Positions 6,727 to 15,216 of a DNA stretch of 64,000 bases are shown one piece after another. Below the pieces are notes generated by a model, which did not search any database, was not told the origin of the DNA, and saw nothing but the letters and a program-made list of their open reading frames with translations. Position numbers and translations under genes: made by a program. Numbering within the stretch: position 1 is the stretch's first letter; each line of letters opens with the position of its first letter. The stretch is from assembly GCA_934089255.1 (NCBI GenBank), contig CAKOJI010000001.1, forward strand, positions 1-64,000. Direction: 5' to 3'. This DNA comes from an uncultured Bacilli bacterium (GTDB lineage: Bacteria > Bacillota_I > Bacilli_A > RF39 > UBA660).

Positions 6727-6957
6727 TTATTTTTTAAACAAGTTAAGATATTCTTGTATTTGCTTTTTGTTGTTTTCTCTAAATTGTTTTACGAATTTTA
6801 CTCTTAACTCATCTAATTCATCAACTAACAATTTAAGTTCATCATCATTTTTATATGATTTGTTTTTTATCATTTGCTTTATTGTTAAAAATTCTATCAT
6901 TGTATTGTCCATTTCATTAGTTAAAACAAATTCTATATCGCTAAAATCATTTACCAT
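6727..6957 (-). CDS. Unknown 76-aa helical element protein
   Basis: Acidic-to-basic small protein predicted to be all helical, with a likely coiled coil (about residues 35-70: DDELKLLVDELDELRVKF). A GAAAGGAG site lies upstream of the ATG on the - strand. It is the last gene before the right attachment site. No family recognised; antitoxins and small phage regulators look like this, but I cannot say more. Confidence 0.65.
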   Translation of the reverse strand: MVNDFSDIEFVLTNEMDNTMIEFLTIKQMIKNKSYKNDDELKLLVDELDELRVKFVKQFRENNKKQIQEYLNLFKK

Positions 6958-7206
6958 TTTTAATACTCCTTTCTTTTAAGACGTTCTCAATTGACTTTTA
7001 ACACTATTTAAGCAAAGCGTATAACTCTTAATATATAAATTTGTATAAATGGTATCATTTTTTTGATTTGTGCCATAACTTGTGCCAAACTATATGAAAA
7101 AGTATGATATTGTGTAATACTATATAACACTTTCGCAAAATCGTTAAAATATCACAATTCCTTATTTTAAAAGTGTTTAACAAAATCAAGACTTTTTATA
7201 TACAAG
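6958..7206. other. Right arm of the element, gene-free
   Basis: About 250 bp between the last element gene and attR. It holds two TTGTGCC direct repeats (7068-7074 and 7080-7086) that match the pair at the left end, and otherwise AT-rich DNA. It is the expected place for integrase and excisionase arm sites. No gene is seen. Confidence 0.5.
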
Positions 7207-7254
7207 CGGTTCATACCCGGTAGGTCGGGAGTTCGACCCTCTCCGCCGCTACCA
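7207..7254 (+). tRNA. tRNA-Met(CAT), 3' half only (attR)
   Basis: Starts at the att core CGGTTCATACCCG (7207-7219) and continues with the anticodon stem end, variable loop AGGTC, T arm GGGAG/TTCGACC/CTCTC, acceptor CGCCGCT, discriminator A and CCA (7252-7254). It is complementary to the acceptor GGCGGTG at 267-273 and not to that of the complete tRNA at 349. No promoter or 5' half lies directly upstream, so it is a silent remnant in the integrated state. Confidence 0.93.
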
Positions 7255-7266
7255 TTAATAAATAAT

Positions 7267-7290
7267 ACGGCTCATTAGTGAGTCGTTTTT
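7267..7290 (+). terminator. Original host tRNA-Met terminator
   Basis: An 8-bp stem ACGGCTCA/TGAGTCGT with loop TTAG and a T run, 12 bp after the CCA of the 3' tRNA half. It would end the tRNA transcript in the element-free chromosome. Confidence 0.85.
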
Positions 7291-7307
7291 ATATATAGGG
7301 GGAAATT

Positions 7308-8186
7308 ATGGATGCTATTATAAAAAAATTTAAAGAATATATTGATATTTATAAAAAAGCAGAAAATTTTGATGATAAAGTTTTATACGCATTAGATATA
7401 ATAAAATATTATCATTTTTTTATAATTGAAGAAAAAAATTTTAGCATGAACATGATAGATGATTTTGTAGCAAATTTAAAATTAAAAGATAATTTTTTTA
7501 ATGCCATAGAAAACGATTTTTATAATAATCCAAAAGATCTTCCTACATTTTCTAAAGAAGAATATTTATTTATGAAAAATTTATTAAAATATATTAAATT
7601 TGAAAATATTTCAAACAATAAAAAAATAACAGACAAAAAATTATTACTTAATTATTTAAATAATTCAATAGTAAAAAAAGATATGGAAAGTATCAATATA
7701 TTTTATAATTATAAACTAAGCAATTCTTATTGTTTAAAATTAACCAATGGAAAAATAATAATACTTGAAAATAAAAATATATTAACCTTACTTCACGAAG
7801 TAGTACACACTAGAGTTAATGAAAGTAAATTTGATGAATTTCCAAGTATTTTTTCAGAAATTTCACTTTCATCATACTATAAATTAGGTGATTATTTTAA
7901 AAGAATCAATGGTATAAAAGAATTTCAGGAAACCACATTAGAAAAATATAAAAAATTAAAAAATAAATACTATTTAGAATTATTAAGATATGTATATGGC
8001 TTAGTTTTATCTATAGCATTTGTAAATATAAATGGTAACAATTCAAAAAATATTGATAAAATTATAGAAATTACAAATAATGATTCTGAAATGAATGTAT
8101 TTGAATTACTAAAAAAACTAAACATAAACGAAAATGATATAATAAATGGTATGAATAATTATAAAAAAATATTAACTAAAGATTGA
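7308..8186 (+). CDS. Putative zinc metallopeptidase-like protein (HExxH), family unknown
   Basis: A 292-aa cytoplasmic protein without signal peptide. It has HEVVH at residues 163-167 (LLHEVVHTRVNES) followed by acidic residues (FDEFPSIFSEIS) that could supply the third zinc ligand, the pattern of zincin-type peptidases. The rest is Lys/Asn-rich and predicted helical. AGGGGGAAA is the ribosome site. The next gene follows 50 bp later, so they may be co-transcribed. A protein with a similar HExxH context but otherwise different sequence is at 51234-52064. Activity and substrate are unknown. Confidence 0.72.
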   Translation: MDAIIKKFKEYIDIYKKAENFDDKVLYALDIIKYYHFFIIEEKNFSMNMIDDFVANLKLKDNFFNAIENDFYNNPKDLPTFSKEEYLFMKNLLKYIKFENISNNKKITDKKLLLNYLNNSIVKKDMESINIFYNYKLSNSYCLKLTNGKIIILENKNILTLLHEVVHTRVNESKFDEFPSIFSEISLSSYYKLGDYFKRINGIKEFQETTLEKYKKLKNKYYLELLRYVYGLVLSIAFVNINGNNSKNIDKIIEITNNDSEMNVFELLKKLNINENDIINGMNNYKKILTKD

Positions 8187-8236
8187 TAATAAAACATAAT
8201 TGTGATAGAGTAAAATATAGTTTTTGGGGGATTTTT

Positions 8237-8929
8237 ATGAAATATAGTATTTATATTAAAAAAAATATAAAAAGTAATGAAGATGCGTATTTTTATTTAA
8301 AATTAGTTTTAAAAAATAAAACTCTATTTTTTGAAATAGGTGATTATGAAATAAATTTACTTGATATAAACGAAAATAAAATTAATAAAAATTATATTAG
8401 TTTAAAAGATTTTATAGAAGAATCAAAATTTGTTGGTAGAAAAATTAAAGATACAAAAGATGTAGTACTTTATTCTTATAATGATAATATTGATATGATT
8501 AAATGTGGAGATGATATATTTTTAGAACCTTTTAAAATTCGTATTGTATCAAGAAATATTAATTATGAAGTATATGATTATAAAGATATAGAAGCACGTA
8601 TTCTTGAACAAATAGGAGAAATATTAAAATATAGTTATTTAAGCGTAATAGGTGAAACAACTAATTATTTAAAGAAAAAAGATAGTTTAAGTGTAATGTT
8701 AAACTCATTAGATTTACATCAATTAGATAAAGAAACTTATTACAAATATATTTTAAATATTGAAGATAAAGATGATTTAAATATTATTAAAAAGAAAACA
8801 TTTGTTTATTTAAAAAATGTTGTTGAATCAATTAAAAATAATGCTTTAAAAAATAAAATGACTGATGATGCTTTAGACGCATATAATTATTTTGAAAAAA
8901 AACTAAGTAAAGTTAAATTACATCAATAG
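8237..8929 (+). CDS. Unknown 230-aa protein
   Basis: No family recognised. I place the start at ATG 8237 (MKYSIYIKKN) behind TTGGGGGA; the open frame extends further upstream but without a ribosome site. The N-terminal half is beta-strand-like, the C-terminal half (about 130-228) helical and lysine-rich. No signal peptide or membrane segment. It probably shares a transcript with the HExxH gene upstream. The 3' end of the gene forms the left arm of a large terminator cruciform. Confidence 0.7.
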   Translation: MKYSIYIKKNIKSNEDAYFYLKLVLKNKTLFFEIGDYEINLLDINENKINKNYISLKDFIEESKFVGRKIKDTKDVVLYSYNDNIDMIKCGDDIFLEPFKIRIVSRNINYEVYDYKDIEARILEQIGEILKYSYLSVIGETTNYLKKKDSLSVMLNSLDLHQLDKETYYKYILNIEDKDDLNIIKKKTFVYLKNVVESIKNNALKNKMTDDALDAYNYFEKKLSKVKLHQ

Positions 8930-8949
8930 ATGTACATTACTTAGTTTTT
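8898..8949. terminator. Two-level cruciform terminator between converging genes
   Basis: Outer perfect 13-bp arms AAAAACTAAGTAA (8898-8910) and TTACTTAGTTTTT (8937-8949), with an inner perfect hairpin TACATC/GATGTA (8919-8924, 8929-8934). Symmetric A and T runs mean it can stop transcription from both sides. It includes the ends of both flanking genes. Confidence 0.8.
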
Positions 8950-10135
8950 ATATAACAAATTTTCCGTTTTCCATTATAGTTACTTTGCCTTTATTAGTAT
9001 CTGCAACTATATTTAAATCATCTGTTCCAATCATAAAATCAACATGAGTTATAGAATTATTAAATCCAATTTCTTCTAATGTTTTATCTGTATTAATACA
9101 TTCTGTAAAACCTTCGCCTAATGCTAAATGGCAACTAGCGTTTTCATCATATAAAGTTTCATAAAAAATTGTATTTGATTTAAATATAGGACTAGTTTTA
9201 TCAACGAGTGCTACCTCTCCTAAATAATTACCATTTTCTATATTTATTATACTTTCTAATATTTCTCTTCCAGTTTCTGCATCATAATCAATAACTTTAC
9301 CATCTTTAAACTTTATCCAAAAATTATTTATTAAAGCACCATTATAAACTAAAGGACGTGACGCATAAATAATACCGTTTGCTGTATACTTATTAGGTGT
9401 TGTAAATATTTCTTCTGAAGGCATATTCACTATTAAATTACGTCCATCTTTACTAACCACATCTGTTCCACACCATATATTATCAGTAAAACCAATACTA
9501 AATTTAGTACCTAACTTATTAGAATAATTTAATGACTTTATTTTTAAATTATTTAATACATTAACTCTTTTTTTATTTAATTCTATTTTTTTAGTCCATT
9601 CTTCTATGGGATTATCTTTGTCACATAATGTTATTTTAAATATTAGATCCCATAATTTATCTACTGCATTAGTTTCATTAGGAAAGACCTTTTTAGCATA
9701 ACTAGAGGGAGCAACTAATGCAATGCACCAAGGTATTTCGTAATTTATTTCCTTTTCTTTAAAAATTGGTTTGCTTTCTCTTAAAAGCTTTCCTGTATAA
9801 CTTATTTTATCTTTACTAATATCTTTCATAATATCTGGATTTTCACCACACAACATTAAAAATGCTGCATTACGTTTTGCGTATTCATCAAATATACTTT
9901 TATTAAAAAATTTACTATTTTTTAATTCTTTTTTAGATAAATATTTTAATTCATTATATTTTAATACTTCATCTTCTAGATCTAAATATATATCTTTTAT
10001 ACCTATTTCATAAGCTTTTTTAGTTAATATTCTAATAAAATCTATAGAATCAATTGGAGCGTTTATTAATAAACTATCAGTACTTTTTAAACTCAAACAT
10101 CTTTTTAATAATAAATCGGCATATTTTTCTTTCAT
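8948..10135 (-). CDS. Aminopeptidase, M29 family (AmpS/thermophilic type)
   Basis: Cytosolic metallo-aminopeptidase that trims N-terminal residues from peptides. The 395-aa length is typical. The C-terminal third shows the family's metal and catalytic features: HLALGEGF, NSITHVDFMIG and a final VADTNKG...ITIMENG-like segment. I set the start at MKEKYADLLL (ATG 10135), because a -10 box (TATAAT) and GGTGA site lie just upstream, inside the longer open frame. It is monocistronic between a terminator and the Crp-type gene. Confidence 0.9.
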   Translation of the reverse strand: MKEKYADLLLKRCLSLKSTDSLLINAPIDSIDFIRILTKKAYEIGIKDIYLDLEDEVLKYNELKYLSKKELKNSKFFNKSIFDEYAKRNAAFLMLCGENPDIMKDISKDKISYTGKLLRESKPIFKEKEINYEIPWCIALVAPSSYAKKVFPNETNAVDKLWDLIFKITLCDKDNPIEEWTKKIELNKKRVNVLNNLKIKSLNYSNKLGTKFSIGFTDNIWCGTDVVSKDGRNLIVNMPSEEIFTTPNKYTANGIIYASRPLVYNGALINNFWIKFKDGKVIDYDAETGREILESIINIENGNYLGEVALVDKTSPIFKSNTIFYETLYDENASCHLALGEGFTECINTDKTLEEIGFNNSITHVDFMIGTDDLNIVADTNKGKVTIMENGKFVI

Positions 10136-10151
10136 TCTATCACCAAAACTA

Positions 10152-10796
10152 TTATAGCATAACATCTTCATATATGTTTAATACTATTTTTCTATTATTT
10201 ATTTTTATTAAACCTTCTTCTTTTAAATGTTTTAATTCTCTATACATAGCACTTCTATCTACTCCTAAATAATCTGCCAAATCTGTATAAGTATATGGTA
10301 AATATATTATATTAGATTTATTTTTTTTATATATTATTTTAAAATATGCTAATAGCTTATTTCTAATAGTTTTATTAGTTAATATTTCTACACGTTCATT
10401 ATTTTTATTTATTTTATCTGAAAGAATAGATAACAAATTTTTTAAAAATTGATTATAGTATATAGAATTTAATTGATTATTTATTATTTCATCAAAATAT
10501 ATAATAATAATTTTAGAATCTTCTTTAGTCATAACACTATATTCATCATTAGATATACTTGATATTCTAGAACCAAAAATATCATTATCATATAATTCTT
10601 CAATTATAGTTCTATCACCATTATAATCAGTTTTTATTATTTGCAAATATCCTTCTAATATAATACAAATAATATTATATTTTTTTATACTAGAAAGTAT
10701 TGCAGTATTTTTTTTAAAGTGTAAAGTATTTGACTCTAAAGATTTAAGAATTTTTTCTTTATTTACTTCAGTTATATTATTAAATAAATCATTCAT
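10152..10796 (-). CDS. Crp/Fnr-family transcriptional regulator
   Basis: A 214-aa regulator with an N-terminal cyclic-nucleotide-binding-like beta barrel (about residues 15-120) and a C-terminal winged helix (about 150-210: YTDLADYLGVDRSAMYRELK). No cysteine cluster for an iron-sulphur centre is evident, so it is not a classical FNR. The start at ATG 10796 has a GAGGTAAAA site. It is divergent from the anaerobic nrdD operon, with a perfect 7-bp palindrome between them, so it may control that operon and itself. The effector is unknown. Confidence 0.88.
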   Translation of the reverse strand: MNDLFNNITEVNKEKILKSLESNTLHFKKNTAILSSIKKYNIICIILEGYLQIIKTDYNGDRTIIEELYDNDIFGSRISSISNDEYSVMTKEDSKIIIIYFDEIINNQLNSIYYNQFLKNLLSILSDKINKNNERVEILTNKTIRNKLLAYFKIIYKKNKSNIIYLPYTYTDLADYLGVDRSAMYRELKHLKEEGLIKINNRKIVLNIYEDVML

Positions 10797-10836
10797 AATT
10801 TTTACCTCTAATAAAATATTATCATTTTTTTTATAT

Positions 10837-10874
10837 TGTTGCAAATGCAACACAATATATTTTTAAAATATTGT
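10837..10874. promoter_or_regulatory. Operator-like palindromes between the Crp-type gene and nrdD
   Basis: TGTTGCA-AA-TGCAACA (10837-10852) is a perfect palindrome of the size bound by Crp/Fnr dimers. It is followed by ACAATAT...ATATTGT (10852-10858 and 10868-10874), whose ACACAATATAT part resembles half of an NrdR box. Both sit upstream of nrdD. Binding is inferred. Confidence 0.6.
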
Positions 10875-10904
10875 ATGATTTAATCATGAAGGTAGGAGGT
10901 AAAC

Positions 10905-13064
10905 ATGAAAGTTATTAAAAGAGATGGACATATGGTTGATTGGTGTCCAGAAAAAATAGAAATAGCAATAGAAAAGGCTAATAAAGAAGTAGAAGAGGAA
11001 GATACAGCGAGTAATATACAAATAAAAAATATTATTAAATATATAGAAAGACTTAATAAAAAAAGAATATTAGTAGAAGATATTCAAGATATAATAGAAA
11101 TGAAATTAATGGCTATAGGTAAATATAACTTAGCAAAAAAATATATTACTTATAGATATACAAGAGAATTAGTTAGACGTAGTAATACTACTGATTTAGC
11201 AATAAAAGAATTAATTGACGGAGAAAACGAATATTGGAATACTGAGAATTCTAATAAAAATGCTAAAGTAGTTACAACTCAAAGAGATTATTTAGCAGGA
11301 ATAACATCAACTGATATTACAAGAAGATTTCTTCTTCCAGAAGATATAGTTAGTGCACATGATGATGGTATAATTCATTTTCACGATGCTGATTATTTTG
11401 CTCAAAATGCATTACATAATTGTGATTTAATTAATCTAGAAGATATGTTACAAAACGGTACTAATATTAATGGAGTAATGATAGAAAAACCACATAGATT
11501 TTTAACTGCAATGACTATAGCAACACAACTTATTACGGCTGTTTCTAGTAGCCAATACGGTGGGTGCACAATAACATTAACTCACTTAGCACCATTTGTA
11601 AGAGAAAGTTATAATAGATACTTAGATAAATATAAAAAACGTAAATTTAAAAAAGAAGAAGCAGAAAAGTTTGCAAAAGAGGATTTACAAAAAGAAATAA
11701 CTGATGGAGTACAAACTTTCCAATATCAAATTAATTCAATGACTACAACTAATGGTCAAGCACCTTTTTTAAGCGTTTGTATGTATTTAGGCGAAACTGA
11801 AGAATATAAAGATGAATTAGCAATGATCATTGAAGAAATTTTAAAGCAAAGAATACTTGGTATGAAAAATGAAAAAGGTGTTTACATTACACCAGCTTTT
11901 CCTAAACTTTTATACGTTCTAGAAGAAGATAATATTAAAAATGATTCTAAATACTATTATTTAACAGAACTTGCTTGTGAATGTACTGCTAAACGTATGG
12001 TACCAGATTATATTTCAGAAAAAGTTATGAAAGAAACGAAAATAGATAAAAATGGAAATGGTAATTGTTATCCTTGTATGGGATGTCGTTCTTTTTTAAC
12101 TCCATATGTAGATGAATCTGGAAAGCCTAAGTATTACGGAAGATTTAATCAAGGTGTTGTAACAATAAATTTAGTTGATGCAGCACTATCAAGTGATAAA
12201 GATATGGATACTTTCTGGCAAATATTTGAAGAAAGACTAGAATTATGCCATAGAGCGCTACAAATAAGACATAAAAGATTAAGTAAAGCAACTAGCGATG
12301 TTGCGCCAATATTATGGCAACATGGCGCATTAGCAAGACTAAAAAAGAATGAATCTATTCACGATTTATTACATAACGGGTATTCTACAATTTCTTTAGG
12401 TTATGCAGGTCTTTATGAATGTGTTAAATATATGACAGGACATAGTCATACAGATAATGGTATTGGACATGACTTTGCAATTAAAGTTATGGAAAAAATG
12501 AATGAAAAATGTAATGAATGGAAAAAATTAGAAAAAATAGATTATAGTGTTTACGGTACTCCAATAGAATCTACGACATATAAATTTGCAAAATGTTTAA
12601 AAGATAGATTCGGAGTAATAAAAGGTATAACTGATAGAGATTATATAACTAATTCATATCACGTTCCTGTATTTGAAAATATTGATGCATTCACTAAATT
12701 AAAATTAGAAAGTGAATTCCAAAAGTTATCACCAGGGGGAGCAATAAGTTATATTGAAACACCAAATTTAACAAATAATTTAGATGCTGTTATGGAAGTA
12801 ATAAAATTTATTTACGAAAACATAATGTATGCAGAACTTAATACTAAGAGTGACTATTGTCAAGAATGCGGTTATGAAGGAGAAATATTACTTGACGATA
12901 AACTAGAGTGGTATTGTCCAAATTGTGGCAATAGAAACCATGATACATTAAATGTTGCTAGACGTACATGTGGTTACATTGGAACTAACTTTTGGAACAA
13001 AGGTAGAACTCAAGAAATAAAAGAAAGAGTAATGCATATAGACAATAAAGACGCCGAGGAATAG
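10905..13064 (+). CDS. nrdD: Anaerobic ribonucleoside-triphosphate reductase (class III)
   Basis: Glycyl-radical enzyme that makes deoxyribonucleotides without oxygen, using formate as reductant. The 719-aa length is typical. It has an N-terminal ATP-cone (about 1-90), the catalytic barrel with conserved cysteines (CYPCMGCR), a zinc site near the C-terminus (CQECGYEG ... CPNCG) and the glycyl-radical loop RRTCGYIG with the radical glycine at about residue 690. A strong AGGAGG site precedes the ATG. It is followed immediately by its activase gene. Confidence 0.98.
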   Translation: MKVIKRDGHMVDWCPEKIEIAIEKANKEVEEEDTASNIQIKNIIKYIERLNKKRILVEDIQDIIEMKLMAIGKYNLAKKYITYRYTRELVRRSNTTDLAIKELIDGENEYWNTENSNKNAKVVTTQRDYLAGITSTDITRRFLLPEDIVSAHDDGIIHFHDADYFAQNALHNCDLINLEDMLQNGTNINGVMIEKPHRFLTAMTIATQLITAVSSSQYGGCTITLTHLAPFVRESYNRYLDKYKKRKFKKEEAEKFAKEDLQKEITDGVQTFQYQINSMTTTNGQAPFLSVCMYLGETEEYKDELAMIIEEILKQRILGMKNEKGVYITPAFPKLLYVLEEDNIKNDSKYYYLTELACECTAKRMVPDYISEKVMKETKIDKNGNGNCYPCMGCRSFLTPYVDESGKPKYYGRFNQGVVTINLVDAALSSDKDMDTFWQIFEERLELCHRALQIRHKRLSKATSDVAPILWQHGALARLKKNESIHDLLHNGYSTISLGYAGLYECVKYMTGHSHTDNGIGHDFAIKVMEKMNEKCNEWKKLEKIDYSVYGTPIESTTYKFAKCLKDRFGVIKGITDRDYITNSYHVPVFENIDAFTKLKLESEFQKLSPGGAISYIETPNLTNNLDAVMEVIKFIYENIMYAELNTKSDYCQECGYEGEILLDDKLEWYCPNCGNRNHDTLNVARRTCGYIGTNFWNKGRTQEIKERVMHIDNKDAEE

Positions 13065-13065
13065 T

Positions 13066-13560
13066 ATGAGATATAATAAAATAAGAAAAATGGATATATC
13101 AAATGGTCCTGGCATAAGAGTTTCAATCTTTATGCAAGGTTGTACATTTAATTGTAAAAACTGTTTTAATAAAGAAACACACGATTTTAACGGCGGAAAA
13201 GAATTTACAGATGAAGTAATAGAAAAAATAATTAAACTTGCAGAACCGTGTGAAATAAAAGGATTATCTATACTAGGTGGAGAACCATTACATCCTAAAA
13301 ATATAGAAGGCACAACAAAGCTTGCTAAAAAATTTAAAAGTATTTATAAAGATAAAACTATATGGTTATGGACTGGTTTTCTATTTGATAAAAATTTAAA
13401 AGATTTTGAAATATTAAATTATATCGATGTATTAGTTGATGGAGTTTATAAAGACGAATTACACGATTTTAGATTAAAATATAGAGGTTCTTCTAACCAA
13501 AGAGTTATAGATGTAAAAAAATCATTAAAAGAAGATAAAATAATATTAATAGAGGAGTAA
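13066..13560 (+). CDS. nrdG: Anaerobic ribonucleotide reductase activating enzyme
   Basis: Radical SAM protein that generates the glycyl radical on NrdD. It has the CxxxCxxC cluster motif at C26, C30 and C33 (GCTFNCKNCF) and the GGEP motif (LGGEPLHP). Length 164 aa is normal. The start codon lies 1 bp after the nrdD stop, so translation is coupled. It forms one operon with nrdD and dut. Confidence 0.97.
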   Translation: MRYNKIRKMDISNGPGIRVSIFMQGCTFNCKNCFNKETHDFNGGKEFTDEVIEKIIKLAEPCEIKGLSILGGEPLHPKNIEGTTKLAKKFKSIYKDKTIWLWTGFLFDKNLKDFEILNYIDVLVDGVYKDELHDFRLKYRGSSNQRVIDVKKSLKEDKIILIEE

Positions 13561-13562
13561 AT

Positions 13563-14027
13563 ATGAGACAAAGAGGATTTGAAATAGCAAAAGGATGGAA
13601 TGATAAAGAAATAAACTTACCAAAAAGACAAACTGCACATTCCGCAGCATATGATATTGAAGCAGGAGAAGATATAACACTTGAACCATTTAAACCTGGG
13701 GAAAAGCCAATCTTAATTCCAACTGGCTTAAAAGCTTATATGATGGAAGATGAAGTATTAATGATTGTACCACGTTCTAGTTCACCAAAAAAACAAGGAA
13801 TTATGTTTCCACATAGTATGGGTGTAATAGATTCAGACTATTATGGAAATAGAGATAATGATGGGCATATATTTATACAAGTAATTAATTTGAAAGATGA
13901 AAGTGTAAGTATTAAAAAAGGCGATAAAATTGCTCAAGCATATTTTCAAAAATTTTTAATAACTGATGATGATGATGCCATTGGATTAAGAGTAGGCGGA
14001 TTTGGATCAACAGATAAAGGTGTTTAA
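13563..14027 (+). CDS. dut: Trimeric dUTP diphosphatase
   Basis: Hydrolyses dUTP to dUMP, keeping uracil out of DNA and feeding dTMP synthesis. The family motifs are visible in order: AYDIEAGED, PRSSSPKKQGI, GVIDSDYYGN, a GDKIAQ-like segment, and the C-terminal GGFGSTDKG arm that closes the active site. Length 154 aa. It starts 2 bp after nrdG in the same operon, a sensible pairing of nucleotide-pool enzymes. A hairpin ends the transcript right at the stop codon. Confidence 0.95.
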   Translation: MRQRGFEIAKGWNDKEINLPKRQTAHSAAYDIEAGEDITLEPFKPGEKPILIPTGLKAYMMEDEVLMIVPRSSSPKKQGIMFPHSMGVIDSDYYGNRDNDGHIFIQVINLKDESVSIKKGDKIAQAYFQKFLITDDDDAIGLRVGGFGSTDKGV

Positions 14028-14041
14028 AAAACACCTTTTTA
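14016..14041 (+). terminator. nrdD-nrdG-dut terminator
   Basis: Stem AAAGGTGTTT/AAACACCTTT overlapping the dut stop codon, with a T run. Confidence 0.85.
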
Positions 14042-14071
14042 AAATGAAAAAAACTTACATTTTTTGTAAGC

Positions 14072-14317
14072 TTATTCTTTATTAAAAAATTCTCGTATGT
14101 CTATTTCTAAAACATCAGCAATTTTACCTAAAGTAACAATACTAAAACTTTTATTTTTAGTAAGACTTTCTATTTCACATATATAATCAACAGATAAATC
14201 TGCAGCGTCTGCAAGTTGTTGTTGAGTATAATGTTTTTCTTTTCTGAATTTCTTAATATTTTTTCTAATTACATTATAATAATAATCATTTGAATTATAA
14301 TAGGTCACATAACTCAC
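14072..14317 (-). CDS. XRE-family transcriptional regulator (host copy)
   Basis: 81-aa DNA-binding protein with the helix-turn-helix at about residues 18-72 (IKKFRKEKHYTQQQLADAAD ... EIDIREFF). Sequence and length resemble the repressor of the integrative element (4566-4832), including a tyrosine-rich N-terminus. It stands alone with a short 3' region next to the dut terminator. Targets unknown; it could be a relic of an earlier element or a host regulator. Confidence 0.85.
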   Translation of the reverse strand: MSYVTYYNSNDYYYNVIRKNIKKFRKEKHYTQQQLADAADLSVDYICEIESLTKNKSFSIVTLGKIADVLEIDIREFFNKE

Positions 14318-14413
14318 ACCTTTTCCAATATAATTTTCTCAAAAACTTTCAAAATAGTGAATGGGCTTATAGCACGAGATATAATTATTATGTGTTAACA
14401 ATTAGAGTTTTAT

Positions 14414-15109
14414 TCAATATTCTTTCTTATTTTTTAAAAATTTTTTATATATTTTAAGTAAGGCTCTCTTTTCAATCCTAGATACGTAACTACGTGAAAT
14501 TCCTAATTCTTCTGATATTTCCTTTTGAGTTAATTCTTCATTATTAAATAATCCATATCTTTTTATTATAATTTCTTTTTCTCTTTTATTTAATACATTT
14601 AAATATTTAATCAATGTTTCTACTGAATCTTTATTATGTAATTTAGTAAGTATATCTTCTTCATCACTTTTAATAACATCTATTAAATTAATTTCATTAC
14701 CATCTTTATCATAACCAATAGAATCATTTAAACTAACATCATTGATATGTTTTTTATTATTTCTAAAATACATTAATATTTCATTTTGAATACATTTAGC
14801 ACAATATGTAGTTAATCTAGTATTTTTATCATTTTTAAAACTATCTACACCTTTTATAAGACCTATAGTACCAATACTTATTAAATCATCTACGATATTA
14901 TCTTTAGTATCATATTTTTTTACGATATGTGCTACTAATCTTAAATTATGTTCAATTAGAAGTGTTCTTGCTTCTTTATTTCCTTGTTTTAATAAATTAA
15001 GAGCAACTCTCTCTTCATTGGGACTTAAAGGTTCTGGAAAAACATTTATACTATAAGATCCAGTAAAAAAATATAAGTTTTTAAATAAACTTAATAAATT
15101 TAAAATCAT
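14414..15109 (-). CDS. sigK: Sporulation sigma factor SigK-like, with pro-sequence
   Basis: Late mother-cell sigma factor. The 231-aa protein follows Bacillus SigK through its length: LIEHNLRLVAHIVKK and DLISIGTIGLIKG (region 2), CIQNEILMYFR, DVSLNDSIGYDKDGNEINLI, and the region 4 end GISRSYVSRIEKRALLK. Its first 20 or so residues form a hydrophobic pro-sequence ending ...FFTGS, before YSINVFPEPLS, which aligns with the SpoIVFB cleavage site of pro-SigK. I set the start at ATG 15109, because GTGGAGGAAG directly upstream is the ribosome site. It is divergent from the 15217 gene. A SpoIIM homologue is at 28756. Confidence 0.88.
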   Translation of the reverse strand: MILNLLSLFKNLYFFTGSYSINVFPEPLSPNEERVALNLLKQGNKEARTLLIEHNLRLVAHIVKKYDTKDNIVDDLISIGTIGLIKGVDSFKNDKNTRLTTYCAKCIQNEILMYFRNNKKHINDVSLNDSIGYDKDGNEINLIDVIKSDEEDILTKLHNKDSVETLIKYLNVLNKREKEIIIKRYGLFNNEELTQKEISEELGISRSYVSRIEKRALLKIYKKFLKNKKEY

Positions 15110-15216
15110 ATCTTCCTCCACTAAAGTATATAAAAAAAAATAATTTAAATAACAAAATTTGACAAATATTGATAAAAGTAGTAGTATATAATGCTCGTAA
15201 GAAAGGGGATTTAATA

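Larger units (their letters stand above)
296..7219. mobile_element. Integrative element in tRNA-Met (about 6.9 kb) with 13-bp att cores
   Basis: The direct repeat CGGTTCATACCCG occurs at 296-308 (attL) and 7207-7219 (attR), exactly where a tRNA-Met gene is split. The element carries an integrase at the left end, excisionase-like HTH proteins, a divergently oriented repressor region and unknown genes. No phage structural genes, relaxase, helicase or replication initiator are recognisable, so it is a minimal integrative or satellite-like element that may depend on another element for transfer. Several of its genes use more GC-rich codons and hairpins than the chromosome around them. Excision between the cores would rebuild the host tRNA exactly. 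Confidence 0.88.

Noticed and set aside
6704..6979. 91-aa frame on the + strand at 6704-6979
   Set aside because: It is the complement of the small - strand gene at 6727-6957 and the terminator; no ribosome site.
15169..15216. Longer N-terminus for the 15217 protein
   Set aside because: Start at 15169 has no ribosome site and lies in the promoter region; AAAGGGGAT precedes ATG 15217.
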